From Curtobacterium sp. MCBA15_008 (GTDB lineage: Bacteria > Actinomycetota > Actinomycetes > Actinomycetales > Microbacteriaceae): DNA of 64,000 bases. Below are positions 16,858 through 24,821 of the stretch, in pieces. Under the pieces are notes generated by a model. It saw only the letters and a list, made by a program, of their open reading frames with translations, was not told the origin of the DNA and did no database searches. Position 1 is the first letter of the stretch. Every line of letters begins with the position of its first letter. The stretch covers positions 1 through 64,000 of the forward strand of contig NZ_MJGN01000011.1 of the NCBI RefSeq assembly GCF_001865065.1, given 5' to 3'. The translations under genes were made by a program, and so were the position numbers.

Positions 16858-17108
16858 GAGGTTGCGTTGTCCTTCTTCTGCCCGACCTTGCGGACGACCT
16901 TCTTGGTCTGCTCACCGACGAACTCGGCGACGTCCGGGGTCTTGTCGGCGACGAATTCCTCGGCGACGTGGACGCCCTTCTGGACGCCGTTGCTGTTCCA
17001 GATCTTGCCGCTGACGGTCTTGATCTGCTCGTACCGCGCCCGTCCGGCTCGCGATCCCAGGACGTACCCGAGTGCTGCGCCGGCGACGAACAGGAGCTTG
17101 CCTCGCAT
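16854..17108 (-). CDS. YtxH-like small membrane protein
   Basis: This 84-residue protein has one N-terminal membrane helix (LLFVAGAALGYVLGSRAGRAR, with the Gly-rich pattern of YtxH-type proteins) and a charged helical tail. The ATG at 17108 has GGAGGA 7 nt upstream, which decides the start over an upstream in-frame ATG. It heads the three-gene cassette placed between hemY and hemQ. The 98-bp gap upstream may hold a promoter for the cassette. Confidence 0.8.
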   Translation of the reverse strand: MRGKLLFVAGAALGYVLGSRAGRARYEQIKTVSGKIWNSNGVQKGVHVAEEFVADKTPDVAEFVGEQTKKVVRKVGQKKDNATS

Positions 17109-17206
17109 GTGCGAATCCTCCGTTGGGTCAGTGTGCGTGGTCATGCGCCGAACGGAATACGTCCGGCGTTCCTGCAACAGTAGCCCTCCACCACGGTGCG
17201 GTCCGC

Positions 17207-18523
17207 TCAGGAATCCAGGATGCGTCCAGCGGCCGTGCGCGATGCCGCCACGATGCCCGCCAGACCCCGCCCCGACGTGGCCTCGCCGATGCCGACGACC
17301 CCCTCGGCCAGGCCGGCGGCGGTCGCGTCCGGACCGTTCCAGCGGACGCTGGCCGCGCCCACGACGACGCTCGGTGCGACGGGGACGCCGAGCAGGGTGG
17401 ACGCGTCGCGGGTGGCGCGGGTCCCGGTGGCGTCCGCGGGGTCGACCGGGAGGCTCGTGGCGAGCTCCGCCCCGTCGCTCGCCACCGTCGTGTAGCTGAG
17501 TCGCAGGACGTGCCGGCCCGCGACCGCCTCGGCCAGCCACGGCCACTTCACGGTCGCGTGCGTGATCGCCTTCGCGGCGACGCCCTCGGCGTCGGGGTGC
17601 ACGAGCATCCCGGTGCCCCGCGGTGCGGCGTCCAGCTCGGGCTGGTCGACCACGAGCGTGACGAGCTCGATCCCCGTGCGGGCGGCAGCGGTGCTGCGGG
17701 TCGGGTCGGGCGTCGAGGCGAGGACGTGGTCGGCGTGCAGGCGCTCGGGCTCGCCGTCGACGCCGACGACCTCGACCGCGTGCTCCTCGATCGCGGTCGC
17801 CCAGGTGTGCAGCCGGACGTCGACACGGTAGGTCTCCATGTCGGCCACGAGTTCGTCCACGAGCCGCACGGTGCCGCCGCGGATGCCCTGCACGGCGGAC
17901 CCGGCAGTGGCCCGGGCACGGAGGGCGAGCACGGCCCGCGCCAGCGAACCGTCGCGGAGCAGGGCTGCGCGGAGCCCCGGCGCCACCCGGTCCGGGTCGA
18001 GGTGGTCGGGGTGCGTCGAGTGCACGCCCGCGACGATCGGCACGACCAGGTCGTCGAGGACCCGGTCCCCCATCCGCTTCCGGACGAGTGCACCGAGCGA
18101 GGTCGCCTTCGCGCCGACGAGCGAGGGCAGCAGCGAGTCCATCTGCGCCCGGAGCGCGGCCTGCTGCCCCACGACGGCGATCACGTCCGCCGCCATCGGG
18201 CTGCCGGGGATGCCGAGCAGGCCGGTCTGCGGGATCGGGTGGACCCCGCCGTTCCGGGTCATCAGCCAGGCGCCCCGCGGGTCCGGGGTGGTGATGTCGT
18301 TGCCCAGCCCGAGCTCGATCGCCAGGCGCCCCACGGCGTCGTTGCGGGTCGCGAACGAGTCGGCCGCCATGTCGAGGTCGAGCCCCGCGACGGTGTGCCG
18401 GCGGACCATCCCGCCGAGGACGCCGGAGCCCTCGACGAGCACGACGTGGGCGCCACCCTTCGCCAGGTCCCGCGCGGCGACGAGTCCGGCGACCCCGCCG
18501 CCGACCACGACGACGTCGGTCAC
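17207..18523 (-). CDS. hemY: Coproporphyrinogen III oxidase (HemY/CgoX)
   Basis: This FAD enzyme oxidises coproporphyrinogen III to coproporphyrin III in Gram-positive haem synthesis. The 438-residue protein begins with the dinucleotide fold VVVVGGGVAGLVAARDL and continues with the FAD-contact segment LGGMVRRHTVAGLDLDMAAD. The C-terminal FAD motif is GVVGIGEATSGRGLAGIVA. The GTG at 18523 overlaps the hemE stop (GTGA). It is slightly shorter than most homologues but complete. In older nomenclature it is hemG or protoporphyrinogen oxidase. Confidence 0.93.
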   Translation of the reverse strand: MTDVVVVGGGVAGLVAARDLAKGGAHVVLVEGSGVLGGMVRRHTVAGLDLDMAADSFATRNDAVGRLAIELGLGNDITTPDPRGAWLMTRNGGVHPIPQTGLLGIPGSPMAADVIAVVGQQAALRAQMDSLLPSLVGAKATSLGALVRKRMGDRVLDDLVVPIVAGVHSTHPDHLDPDRVAPGLRAALLRDGSLARAVLALRARATAGSAVQGIRGGTVRLVDELVADMETYRVDVRLHTWATAIEEHAVEVVGVDGEPERLHADHVLASTPDPTRSTAAARTGIELVTLVVDQPELDAAPRGTGMLVHPDAEGVAAKAITHATVKWPWLAEAVAGRHVLRLSYTTVASDGAELATSLPVDPADATGTRATRDASTLLGVPVAPSVVVGAASVRWNGPDATAAGLAEGVVGIGEATSGRGLAGIVAASRTAAGRILDS

Positions 18524-19644
18524 GCTGCGACCTCGGGCGCACCGTCCGTCCCGTCGCCGAGCCCGTGCAGCAGCTCGACGATGCGGGTGAGGACCGCGGG
18601 GTCGGTCTCCGGCGGCACCCCGTGGCCGAGGTTCACGACGTGGGCACGGGCGGCTCCGCCGCGACGGACGACGTCGCGCACGTGGGACTCGAGCACGTCC
18701 CACGGGGCGGCGAGCATCGCCGGGTCGATGTTGCCCTGCACGGTGACGCCGGTGCCGACGCGGCGGACGGCCTCGTCCAGCGGCAGGCGCCAGTCCACGC
18801 CCACCGCGTCGACGCCGACCGTGTCGGTGCCGAAGGTGGTCATGTCGTGCAGCACCTCGCCGCTGCCGACGCCGAAGTGGATGCGCGGGACGTCGAGGTC
18901 GGCGACGTGTGCGAGGGCCGCGGCGGAGTGCGGGGCGACGGACTGCACGTAGTCGGCGCGGGAGAGCGACCCCACCCACGAGTCGAAGAGCTGCACGGCC
19001 GAGGCACCGGCCAGCACCTGGGCCCGGAGGAACGCCCCGGACACCTCGGCAGCCCAGCGGAGCAGGCGCGACCAGGTCTCCGGGTCGGCGTGCATCAGCG
19101 TGCGGGCGCGGATGTGGTCCTTCGAGGGGCCGCCCTCGACCAGGTACGCGGCGAGGGTGAACGGCGCCCCGGCGAACCCGATGAGCGGGGTGTCCCCGAG
19201 CTGCTCGACGGTCCGCGCGACGGCCTCGCTGATCGGGGCGAGCGCGGACGGGTCGAGCGTCGCGAGGGCGTCCACGTCGGCCGCCGAGCGGATCGGGGAG
19301 CCGAGCACCGGGCCGCGACCGGGGACGATCTCGACGTCGACGCCCGCGAGCTTGATCGGCACGACGATGTCGCTGAAGAAGATGCCGGCGTCGACCCCGT
19401 GCCGACGGACCGGCTGCAGCGTGATCTCCGACGCCATCGCCGGGTCGAGGCAGGCGTCGAGCATGGCCGTGCCCACCCGGAGTTCGCGGTACTCCGGCAG
19501 GGACCGTCCGGCCTGCCGCATGAACCAGACCGGCAGTGTCTCCGGTCGGTCGCCGCGCAGCGCCCGGACGAGCGGCGACCCCGACGTGCGCCCCGAGACG
19601 AGCGGGTGCGAGGCGGGCAGGGCGGTGGTCGGTGCGTCGGTCAC
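18520..19644 (-). CDS. hemE: Uroporphyrinogen decarboxylase
   Basis: HemE removes four carboxylates from uroporphyrinogen III to make coproporphyrinogen III. The 374-residue protein contains the signature PVWFMRQAGRSLPEYRELR and the Asp-containing IFFSDIVVP, plus LIGFAGAPFTLAAYLVEGG and VQGNIDPAMLAAPW. It is the first gene of the minus-strand haem operon. The GTG at 19644 lies 6 nt from GAGAAT (minus strand of 19651-19656), so the mRNA is probably leaderless. The gene is divergent from hemA across 90 bp. Confidence 0.95.
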   Translation of the reverse strand: MTDAPTTALPASHPLVSGRTSGSPLVRALRGDRPETLPVWFMRQAGRSLPEYRELRVGTAMLDACLDPAMASEITLQPVRRHGVDAGIFFSDIVVPIKLAGVDVEIVPGRGPVLGSPIRSAADVDALATLDPSALAPISEAVARTVEQLGDTPLIGFAGAPFTLAAYLVEGGPSKDHIRARTLMHADPETWSRLLRWAAEVSGAFLRAQVLAGASAVQLFDSWVGSLSRADYVQSVAPHSAAALAHVADLDVPRIHFGVGSGEVLHDMTTFGTDTVGVDAVGVDWRLPLDEAVRRVGTGVTVQGNIDPAMLAAPWDVLESHVRDVVRRGGAARAHVVNLGHGVPPETDPAVLTRIVELLHGLGDGTDGAPEVAA

Positions 19645-19734
19645 GGGACGATTCTCCCATCGGCGAACAGGACGTATCCCGAGCACGCACGATGCGAACG
19701 TGAGTCGGAGCCGAGGCGAGTTACCATGGAAGAC
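19645..19734. promoter_or_regulatory. Divergent hemE / hemA promoter region
   Basis: The 90 bp between the two haem genes hold a -10-like hexamer for each. GAGAAT on the minus strand is 6 nt before hemE, and TACCAT (19722-19727) is 7 nt before the hemA GTG. Both imply leaderless transcripts. No clear haem- or iron-responsive operator was recognised. Confidence 0.55.
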
Positions 19735-21057
19735 GTGCTCATCTGTCTCACGGCGTCGCACCGCAACGCCAGCTTCGACCTCCTGGAGCGACTGAGCATC
19801 GGCGCACCGACCGCCGCGAGCCGTCTCGTGACGGACTCCGACGTGTTGGACGGAGCCGTCGTCCTCGCCACGTGCAACCGCTTCGAGGCCTACCTCGACA
19901 TCGCGGGCGACGACCGCGACTCCGCCGTCTCGGCCACCGTCGATGCCGTCGCCGCCGCCAGCGACCTCGACCCCGCCGAGGTCATCGACTCCGTGCAGGT
20001 GCTCGGCGGCGAGGACCTCGTGCAGCACCTCTTCGCCGTGTCGAGTGGCCTCGAGTCCGTCGTCGTCGGCGAGACCGAGATCTCCGGGCAGGTCCGCCGG
20101 TCCCTCGAGGACGCCCGCTCCAACGGCACCACCACCTCCGACCTCGAGCGCCTCTTCCAAGAGGCGGCGCACACCTCCCGCGGCGTGAAGACCCGCACCC
20201 GCATCGGCGCCGCCGGCCGCTCGCTCGTGCGCCTCGGCCTCGAGCTCGCGTCGTCCCGCATCACCGACTGGGGTCAGGCCCACGTGCTCCTCGTCGGTAC
20301 CGGCAGCTACGCCGCCACGACGATCGCCGCCCTCCGCGACCGCGGCGCCGCGCACATCCAGGTCTTCTCCCCCTCGGGCCGCGCGCCCTGGTTCGCCGCC
20401 AAGCACGACCTCGTCGCCGCCCGTGACCTCCGCCAGGCGATCGCGACGAGCGACGTCGTCATCACCTGCACGTCGAGCGAGGTCCCCGTCGTCGGACCCG
20501 CCGACCTCGACGACGGCATCCGTCGCATCGTCATCGACCTCGGCCTCCCCCGGAACGTCGCGCCGGACGCCGCCGACGTCGACGGCGTCGAACTGCTCGA
20601 CCTCGAGACCATCAGCATCCACGCGCCGGTCGCCGAGCTGAACGCCGAGTCCGAGGCCCGCGCGATGGTCGACGACGCGGTCTCCCGGTTCCGCGCCCAG
20701 GCGCTCGAGCAGTCCACCACGCCGGCACTCGTGGCCTTCCGCAAGCACGTCTTCGACATCCTCGACGACGAGATCGACCGCGCGAAGCGCCGAGGTGACG
20801 CCGACGGCGAGTCCGTCGAGCAGACCGAGCGTGCGCTCCGGCACCTGGTCGGCGTCCTGCTGCACCGACCGTCCGTCCGCGCTCGTGAGCTCGGCCGCGC
20901 GGGTCGCGGCGAGGAGTTCGTCGGCGCGCTCGACGCGGTCTTCGGGGTGCGTCCCGAGCCGGAGGCGGAGCTGCCTGCGCCCGTCGTGCCGCTCGCGGAG
21001 CGCACCGCGCCCGAACGGTCCGTCACGGACCGGGCCGACGAGGCGGACGCGAGCTGA
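19735..21057 (+). CDS. hemA: Glutamyl-tRNA reductase
   Basis: HemA reduces glutamyl-tRNA to glutamate-1-semialdehyde, the first committed haem step. The 440-residue protein has the active-site Cys in VLATCNRFEAYL, the substrate-binding VSSGLESVVVGETEISGQVR, and a Rossmann domain beginning HVLLVGTGSYAA. I chose the GTG at 19735, giving MLICLTASHRNASFDLLE, because other GluTRs start at this strand. An in-frame ATG at 19726 is possible but overlaps the TACCAT hexamer. The C-terminal tail after residue 400 is variable and Pro/Glu-rich. A NUDIX gene follows directly. Confidence 0.93.
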   Translation: MLICLTASHRNASFDLLERLSIGAPTAASRLVTDSDVLDGAVVLATCNRFEAYLDIAGDDRDSAVSATVDAVAAASDLDPAEVIDSVQVLGGEDLVQHLFAVSSGLESVVVGETEISGQVRRSLEDARSNGTTTSDLERLFQEAAHTSRGVKTRTRIGAAGRSLVRLGLELASSRITDWGQAHVLLVGTGSYAATTIAALRDRGAAHIQVFSPSGRAPWFAAKHDLVAARDLRQAIATSDVVITCTSSEVPVVGPADLDDGIRRIVIDLGLPRNVAPDAADVDGVELLDLETISIHAPVAELNAESEARAMVDDAVSRFRAQALEQSTTPALVAFRKHVFDILDDEIDRAKRRGDADGESVEQTERALRHLVGVLLHRPSVRARELGRAGRGEEFVGALDAVFGVRPEPEAELPAPVVPLAERTAPERSVTDRADEADAS

Positions 21058-21104
21058 GCCTCCCGGCCGTCCCACCCACCCTGCGCGTCAGTGCGCTGCT
21101 GCTG

Positions 21105-21485
21105 GTGCGCGACCGACGTGTCCTGATGGTCCGCGCGCGAGCGCGTGACGTCCTCTACTTGCCCGGCGGCAAGGCGGAACCGCACGAGACCGACGTCGAG
21201 GCTGCGATCCGCGAGGCGCGCGAGGAGACCGGTTTGCGGCTGACGGCCGACGACGTCGACGCGTTCGGCACGGTCACCGAGCCCGCCCACGGGCAGGCAC
21301 CTGGAACGATGGTCGCGATGGCGCTGTTCCTGGTGCGGCCTGGAGGCACGCTGGACTCCGCCACGCCCGTCGCCTCGGCCGAGGTGGACGAGGTCGAGTG
21401 GGTCACCTCCGCGGACGCGGACCGGTGCCCGCCGGCGGGCGTGGAGACGCTCCGCCGCCTGGTGGCGGCGGAGCTCATCGACTAG
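21105..21485 (+). CDS. NUDIX hydrolase
   Basis: This small pyrophosphohydrolase has a perfect Nudix box: GGKAEP, then a Glu, seven residues and REAREETGL. The listed GTG at 21105 cuts into the first beta strand. In-frame sequence upstream encodes LRVSALLLVRDRRVLMV, the normal beginning of the fold, and the only plausible earlier start is a CTG at 21054 that overlaps the hemA stop as CTGA. That would give 143 residues and match the 4-base overlaps used elsewhere in this window. Substrate unknown. Confidence 0.85.
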   Translation: MRDRRVLMVRARARDVLYLPGGKAEPHETDVEAAIREAREETGLRLTADDVDAFGTVTEPAHGQAPGTMVAMALFLVRPGGTLDSATPVASAEVDEVEWVTSADADRCPPAGVETLRRLVAAELID

Positions 21486-21488
21486 CGA

Positions 21489-21764
21489 TCAGGCCTGGTC
21501 GCGGTCCGTGTAGTGGCCGACCTCGCCGTCGGGGGTGGGTTCCACCTCGCCCGGGATGTCCGACTCGACGTACTCGCCCTCGCCGTCGCCGCCGTCCGGA
21601 CGGACCTCTCCGGGGATGTCGCTCGAGACGAACTCACCCGCGGGCTCGTTCGTGCCCGCAGGGGTCTCGCCGGGGATCTCGCTGTCCGTGAAGGCTCCGG
21701 CGCGGGGCTCGACGCCGTCCGACCGGCCCTCGTCGCCGCGTGCCTGTTCGTGCTTGCCTGCCAT
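21489..21764 (-). CDS. Small acidic protein with SDIPGE repeats
   Basis: This 91-residue hydrophilic protein has no membrane segment and is probably disordered. It is built of three units of roughly 19 residues with the consensus G-x-[FY]-[VT]-x-S-[DE]-I-P-G-E, seen as AFTDSEIPGE, EFVSSDIPGE and EYVESDIPGE, separated by Pro/Gly/Asp-rich linkers, and ends GHYTDRDQA. GGAGG lies 5 nt before the ATG at 21764. I do not recognise the family. The repeated short motif suggests a multivalent binding peptide. The gene is convergent with the NUDIX gene at 3-bp distance. Confidence 0.75.
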   Translation of the reverse strand: MAGKHEQARGDEGRSDGVEPRAGAFTDSEIPGETPAGTNEPAGEFVSSDIPGEVRPDGGDGEGEYVESDIPGEVEPTPDGEVGHYTDRDQA

Positions 21765-21869
21765 GTCGACCTCCGTTGCTCGAGCGCTCGCGCGCGTGCA
21801 CCGGAGTGTGCTCGTGACGGCTGGACGTCGGCCGAGTCGTGTACCCCGGGGCGGTGATTGCGTTGGATC

Positions 21870-22529
21870 ATGCAACAACGCACGCGGATCTCCGTCCTCC
21901 TCGGCACCGGCATCGTCGCCGCGGCCCTGCTCGCCGGCTGTTCGTCGGGTGGGGACGGGACCCCGACCGCGACGGCCACCGAGACGGTCACGGCATCGCC
22001 CTCGTCCGAGCCGTCCTCCTCGGCGTCGAGCCCCGCTGCTTCGGCGTCGTCAGCCGCCAGCGCGCCCTCGGCCTCCGGCGGTGGAGGCAGCGCGTGCGCC
22101 GCGACGTCGCTCGCGGGCAGCATCGAGGCCGGCAGTGGCGGTGCCGCCGGGAGCACGTACGTCCACCTCGTCCTGCGGAACACCGGCTCGACGACCTGCA
22201 CGCTGCAGGGCTGGCCGGGGGTCTCCTTCGTCGGGGACACCAACGGCACCCAGCTCGGCAACGCGGCGAAGCAGGACCGGGCCTCGGCCCACCCCACCGT
22301 GACGCTCGCCGCCGGGCAGCAGGCGGTCGCGCCGCTCCAGATCACGAACGCGCAGAACTACCCGGCCGGGCAGTGCGACCCGGTCTCCCCCGACGGGTTC
22401 CGCGTCTACCCGCCCGGGTCGAAGCAGTCGCTGTTCGTGGCCGCCACCGAGTACACGGCCTGCCGCTCGACGGACGTGACCGTGCTGACCGTGCAGGGGC
22501 TCGTGCCCGAGGGCCAGGCTGCCGATTGA
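21870..22529 (+). CDS. DUF4232-like lipoprotein
   Basis: This 219-residue exported lipoprotein has a signal sequence ending in the lipobox LLAGC (Cys at about residue 23). A Ser/Thr/Ala-rich linker of about 50 residues and a beta-rich domain follow. Motifs such as VHLVLRNTGSTTCTLQGWPGVSFV are characteristic of DUF4232 proteins of actinobacterial envelopes. The ATG at 21870 is used; a TTG four codons upstream is possible. The final codons overlap the GNAT gene start (TTGA). Confidence 0.85.
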   Translation: MQQRTRISVLLGTGIVAAALLAGCSSGGDGTPTATATETVTASPSSEPSSSASSPAASASSAASAPSASGGGGSACAATSLAGSIEAGSGGAAGSTYVHLVLRNTGSTTCTLQGWPGVSFVGDTNGTQLGNAAKQDRASAHPTVTLAAGQQAVAPLQITNAQNYPAGQCDPVSPDGFRVYPPGSKQSLFVAATEYTACRSTDVTVLTVQGLVPEGQAAD

Positions 22530-22945
22530 CGACGACCATCGCGGACGAGCGGCCAGGTCGGGACGAGCTGGTCGACCTCTACGACGCCGTCGGGTGGAGC
22601 GCGTACACGCGTGAACCGGACGCCCTCGTCGACGCCGTCGCCGGCTCGCACCTCGTCCTCACCGCGCGGACCGATGCCGGGTCGCTCGTCGGGCTGGTGC
22701 GGACCGTGTCCGACGGGGTCACGATCGCGTACGTGCAGGACCTGCTCGTCCGCCCGGCACACCAGCGCGGCGGGGTGGGCGGCGCGCTCCTGGACGCCGT
22801 GCTCGCGCGGTACGCGGGCGTCCGGCAGACCGTGCTGCTGACCGACGCCGAGCCGGGGCAGCGTGCGTTCTACGAGTCGCGCGGGTTCACCGAGGTGCAC
22901 GACGTGGCTCCTGCGCCGCTGCGGTCGTTCGTCCTGCTGCGCTGA
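22526..22945 (+). CDS. GNAT family N-acetyltransferase
   Basis: This 139-residue acetyltransferase has the acetyl-CoA loop in QDLLVRPAHQRGGVGGALLDAV and the C-terminal AFYESRGF typical of GNAT enzymes. The start is a TTG at 22526 that overlaps the preceding TGA (TTGA), which gives a complete first strand. Its substrate cannot be inferred. The coupling to a lipoprotein gene may be coincidental. Confidence 0.85.
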   Translation: MTTTIADERPGRDELVDLYDAVGWSAYTREPDALVDAVAGSHLVLTARTDAGSLVGLVRTVSDGVTIAYVQDLLVRPAHQRGGVGGALLDAVLARYAGVRQTVLLTDAEPGQRAFYESRGFTEVHDVAPAPLRSFVLLR

Positions 22946-23005
22946 AGCGGCGCCGGCGGTGTCCGGTCAGGACTCGGGGTCGCCGGTGACAGTACGCTCG
23001 TCGCC

Positions 23006-23848
23006 GTGTCCCAGCCCACCACACCGGACCTCGTCGACGCCGCCGCACGCCTGCTCGGACGGCCGCTGACCCTGGTCCGCGAACTCACCGGTGGGCAGCA
23101 CGCCCGGACGCTGCTCGCCACCGACGACGCCGAGCGCGTCGTGGTGCGGATGTTCCCATGCGGCGATGACTCGGTCGCCCGCGAGCTGGCGGTGCTCGCC
23201 CGACTGGGTCCCCTCGGTCGCCTGGCACCGGCCGAGCTGGCCCACGGCGACCTCGACGGACTCGGGGTCATCGTGACCGAGGCCGTCCCGGGCGCGGCAC
23301 CAGCACCGACCCTGGACCCGGTCGTCATCGGCGAACAGCTCGGTGTCGCCCTCGCGGCGATCCACCGGCTGGACCCGACCGGGCTGCCGGACGAGGACCG
23401 CGAGCCGACGAACCGCGCCGGTCGCCTGGCTGCCGTCGCGCAGGAGGCGTGGCGCGAGGCCGACCTCGACCGCGTGCTCACCCACGGTGACTTCTGGAGC
23501 GGGAACACCGTCTGGGACGGCGACCGGCTCACCGGCGTCGTGGACTGGTCGGGCGCCCGCTCGGCACCGCGTGGTGTCGACCTCGCGTGGTGCCGGCAGG
23601 ACCTCGTGCTCCTCGGGGCTCCCGAGGCCGCCGAGCGGTTCCTCGCGGCCTACGAGGGAGCATCCGGCCGCCGGGTCCGTGACGTGCACGCCTGGGACGT
23701 CGTCGCCGCGGCCCGTGCCGACACGTACGTGGAGACGTGGGCGCCGAACTACGCCGGGATCGGACGCCCGGAGATCGACGCGCGGCTGCTCCGCGAGCGC
23801 TTCGACGCGTGGGTCGACACCTTGATCGGTGGCCGGATCGCCCGGTGA
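23006..23848 (+). CDS. Aminoglycoside phosphotransferase (APH) family protein
   Basis: This 280-residue protein has the APH/choline-kinase fold. Key motifs are the catalytic loop HGDFWSGNTVWDG and the metal-binding Asp of [19 protein letters not shown]. Most chromosomal members phosphorylate small metabolites rather than antibiotics, so resistance should not be assumed. GTG at 23006 lies 7 nt after TACGCT (22993-22998), with no ribosome-binding site: a leaderless pattern. The gene is convergent with the beta-lactamase-like gene. Confidence 0.8.
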   Translation: MSQPTTPDLVDAAARLLGRPLTLVRELTGGQHARTLLATDDAERVVVRMFPCGDDSVARELAVLARLGPLGRLAPAELAHGDLDGLGVIVTEAVPGAAPAPTLDPVVIGEQLGVALAAIHRLDPTGLPDEDREPTNRAGRLAAVAQEAWREADLDRVLTHGDFWSGNTVWDGDRLTGVVDWSGARSAPRGVDLAWCRQDLVLLGAPEAAERFLAAYEGASGRRVRDVHAWDVVAAARADTYVETWAPNYAGIGRPEIDARLLRERFDAWVDTLIGGRIAR

Positions 23849-23864
23849 CGCAGCGCTGCCCGAC

Positions 23865-24821
23865 TCAGCGTCGCGCGGGAGCGTGCACGGCCTCGAGCAC
23901 CTCGGTGCCCATCGTCCGCAGCGCCTCGATGACCGCGAGCCGACGCTGCAGCGAGGCGTCGTCGAAGGTCACCGTCACCGCGTAGCTCACGGACGAGCCG
24001 GGCCCCCGGAGGATGCCCGCCTCGGCTCGCACGCCCGTGCTCGACCCCGTCACCGAGACGACCTGCAGCCCGTGGTCGAGCGCCCGGTGCGCCAGCGGGT
24101 CGAGCCCGAAGGCACCGGAGACGAGGCTCAGGTCACTCGCGAGCGACAGCCATCCGAGCACCCGGTTCGACACCGCCTCGTCGACGACCTCGCCGAGCGC
24201 GAGCCCGCGCATCAGCCAGCTGAGCTCGCCCGTCGGCGCGACCGACGTGTCCGGGGCGTCGTCCGGCCCACGGCGGTCGCGCACCCGGTCGATGAGGGCG
24301 GTGCGCTCGATCCCCAGCGACTCGGCACGCTCGCGGACGGCGTCGATCCCGACCGTCGACAGCAGCGCGTTGGTCGCCCAGGCGTCGGCGTTCGCCCCGA
24401 CCAGCGTCGCGAGGTCGGGCACCTGCATGGTCGGCTCCTGCAGGAACTGCCACAGCCCGGCACCGGTCGCGGTGTCCCGGGCCATCCGCTGCAGCCGATC
24501 GCCGTGCAGGCCACCGTCCTCGAGGCGCGCGGCGACCTCGACGAGCAGCAGCACCCGTCCGAGGCTCGCCACGGGCTGGACGAGGGTGTCGTCGACGGCG
24601 AGCAGGGCCTTGCCGGTCGAGGTGTCGATGACGGAGGCACTGACGGACGCACCGTCCCTGGCCAGCGTGCCCAGCGCCTCCAGGGTGGCGGCGAAGTGGT
24701 CGTCCGCACCCCCGCGGTGGCGACCGTGCGGACGACCGTCGGCGCCGCCGGCGTGCTGTCGTCGACGCGACCGTCGAGCCGCTCCCGGCTCCGACGACGG
24801 AGCCGCGTCGGGCTCGGTCAT
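23865..24821 (-). CDS. Class A beta-lactamase-like protein with altered active site
   Basis: This 318-residue protein follows the class A beta-lactamase plan. The nucleophile region reads PVASLGRVLLLVEVA, so the catalytic SxxK becomes SLGR (Lys replaced by Arg). The second motif appears as WATNALL, and the usual KTG region reads VSVTGSSTG. There is no signal peptide, only an Arg-rich N terminus of about 50 residues. Hydrolysis of beta-lactams is therefore doubtful; it may be a non-catalytic binding protein. The ATG at 24821 shares one base with the stop of the upstream M13 peptidase gene, so the two are cotranscribed. Confidence 0.75.
   Translation of the reverse strand: MTEPDAAPSSEPGAARRSRRRQHAGGADGRPHGRHRGGADDHFAATLEALGTLARDGASVSASVIDTSTGKALLAVDDTLVQPVASLGRVLLLVEVAARLEDGGLHGDRLQRMARDTATGAGLWQFLQEPTMQVPDLATLVGANADAWATNALLSTVGIDAVRERAESLGIERTALIDRVRDRRGPDDAPDTSVAPTGELSWLMRGLALGEVVDEAVSNRVLGWLSLASDLSLVSGAFGLDPLAHRALDHGLQVVSVTGSSTGVRAEAGILRGPGSSVSYAVTVTFDDASLQRRLAVIEALRTMGTEVLEAVHAPARR

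Noticed and set aside
23006-23848. Aminoglycoside resistance gene
   Set aside because: The APH fold covers many metabolite kinases; nothing here supports antibiotic specificity.
24672-24690. Further copy of the dispersed repeat (GCGCCTCCAG) in the beta-lactamase-like gene
   Set aside because: Only 10 bases match and they encode conserved-looking residues; likely chance.
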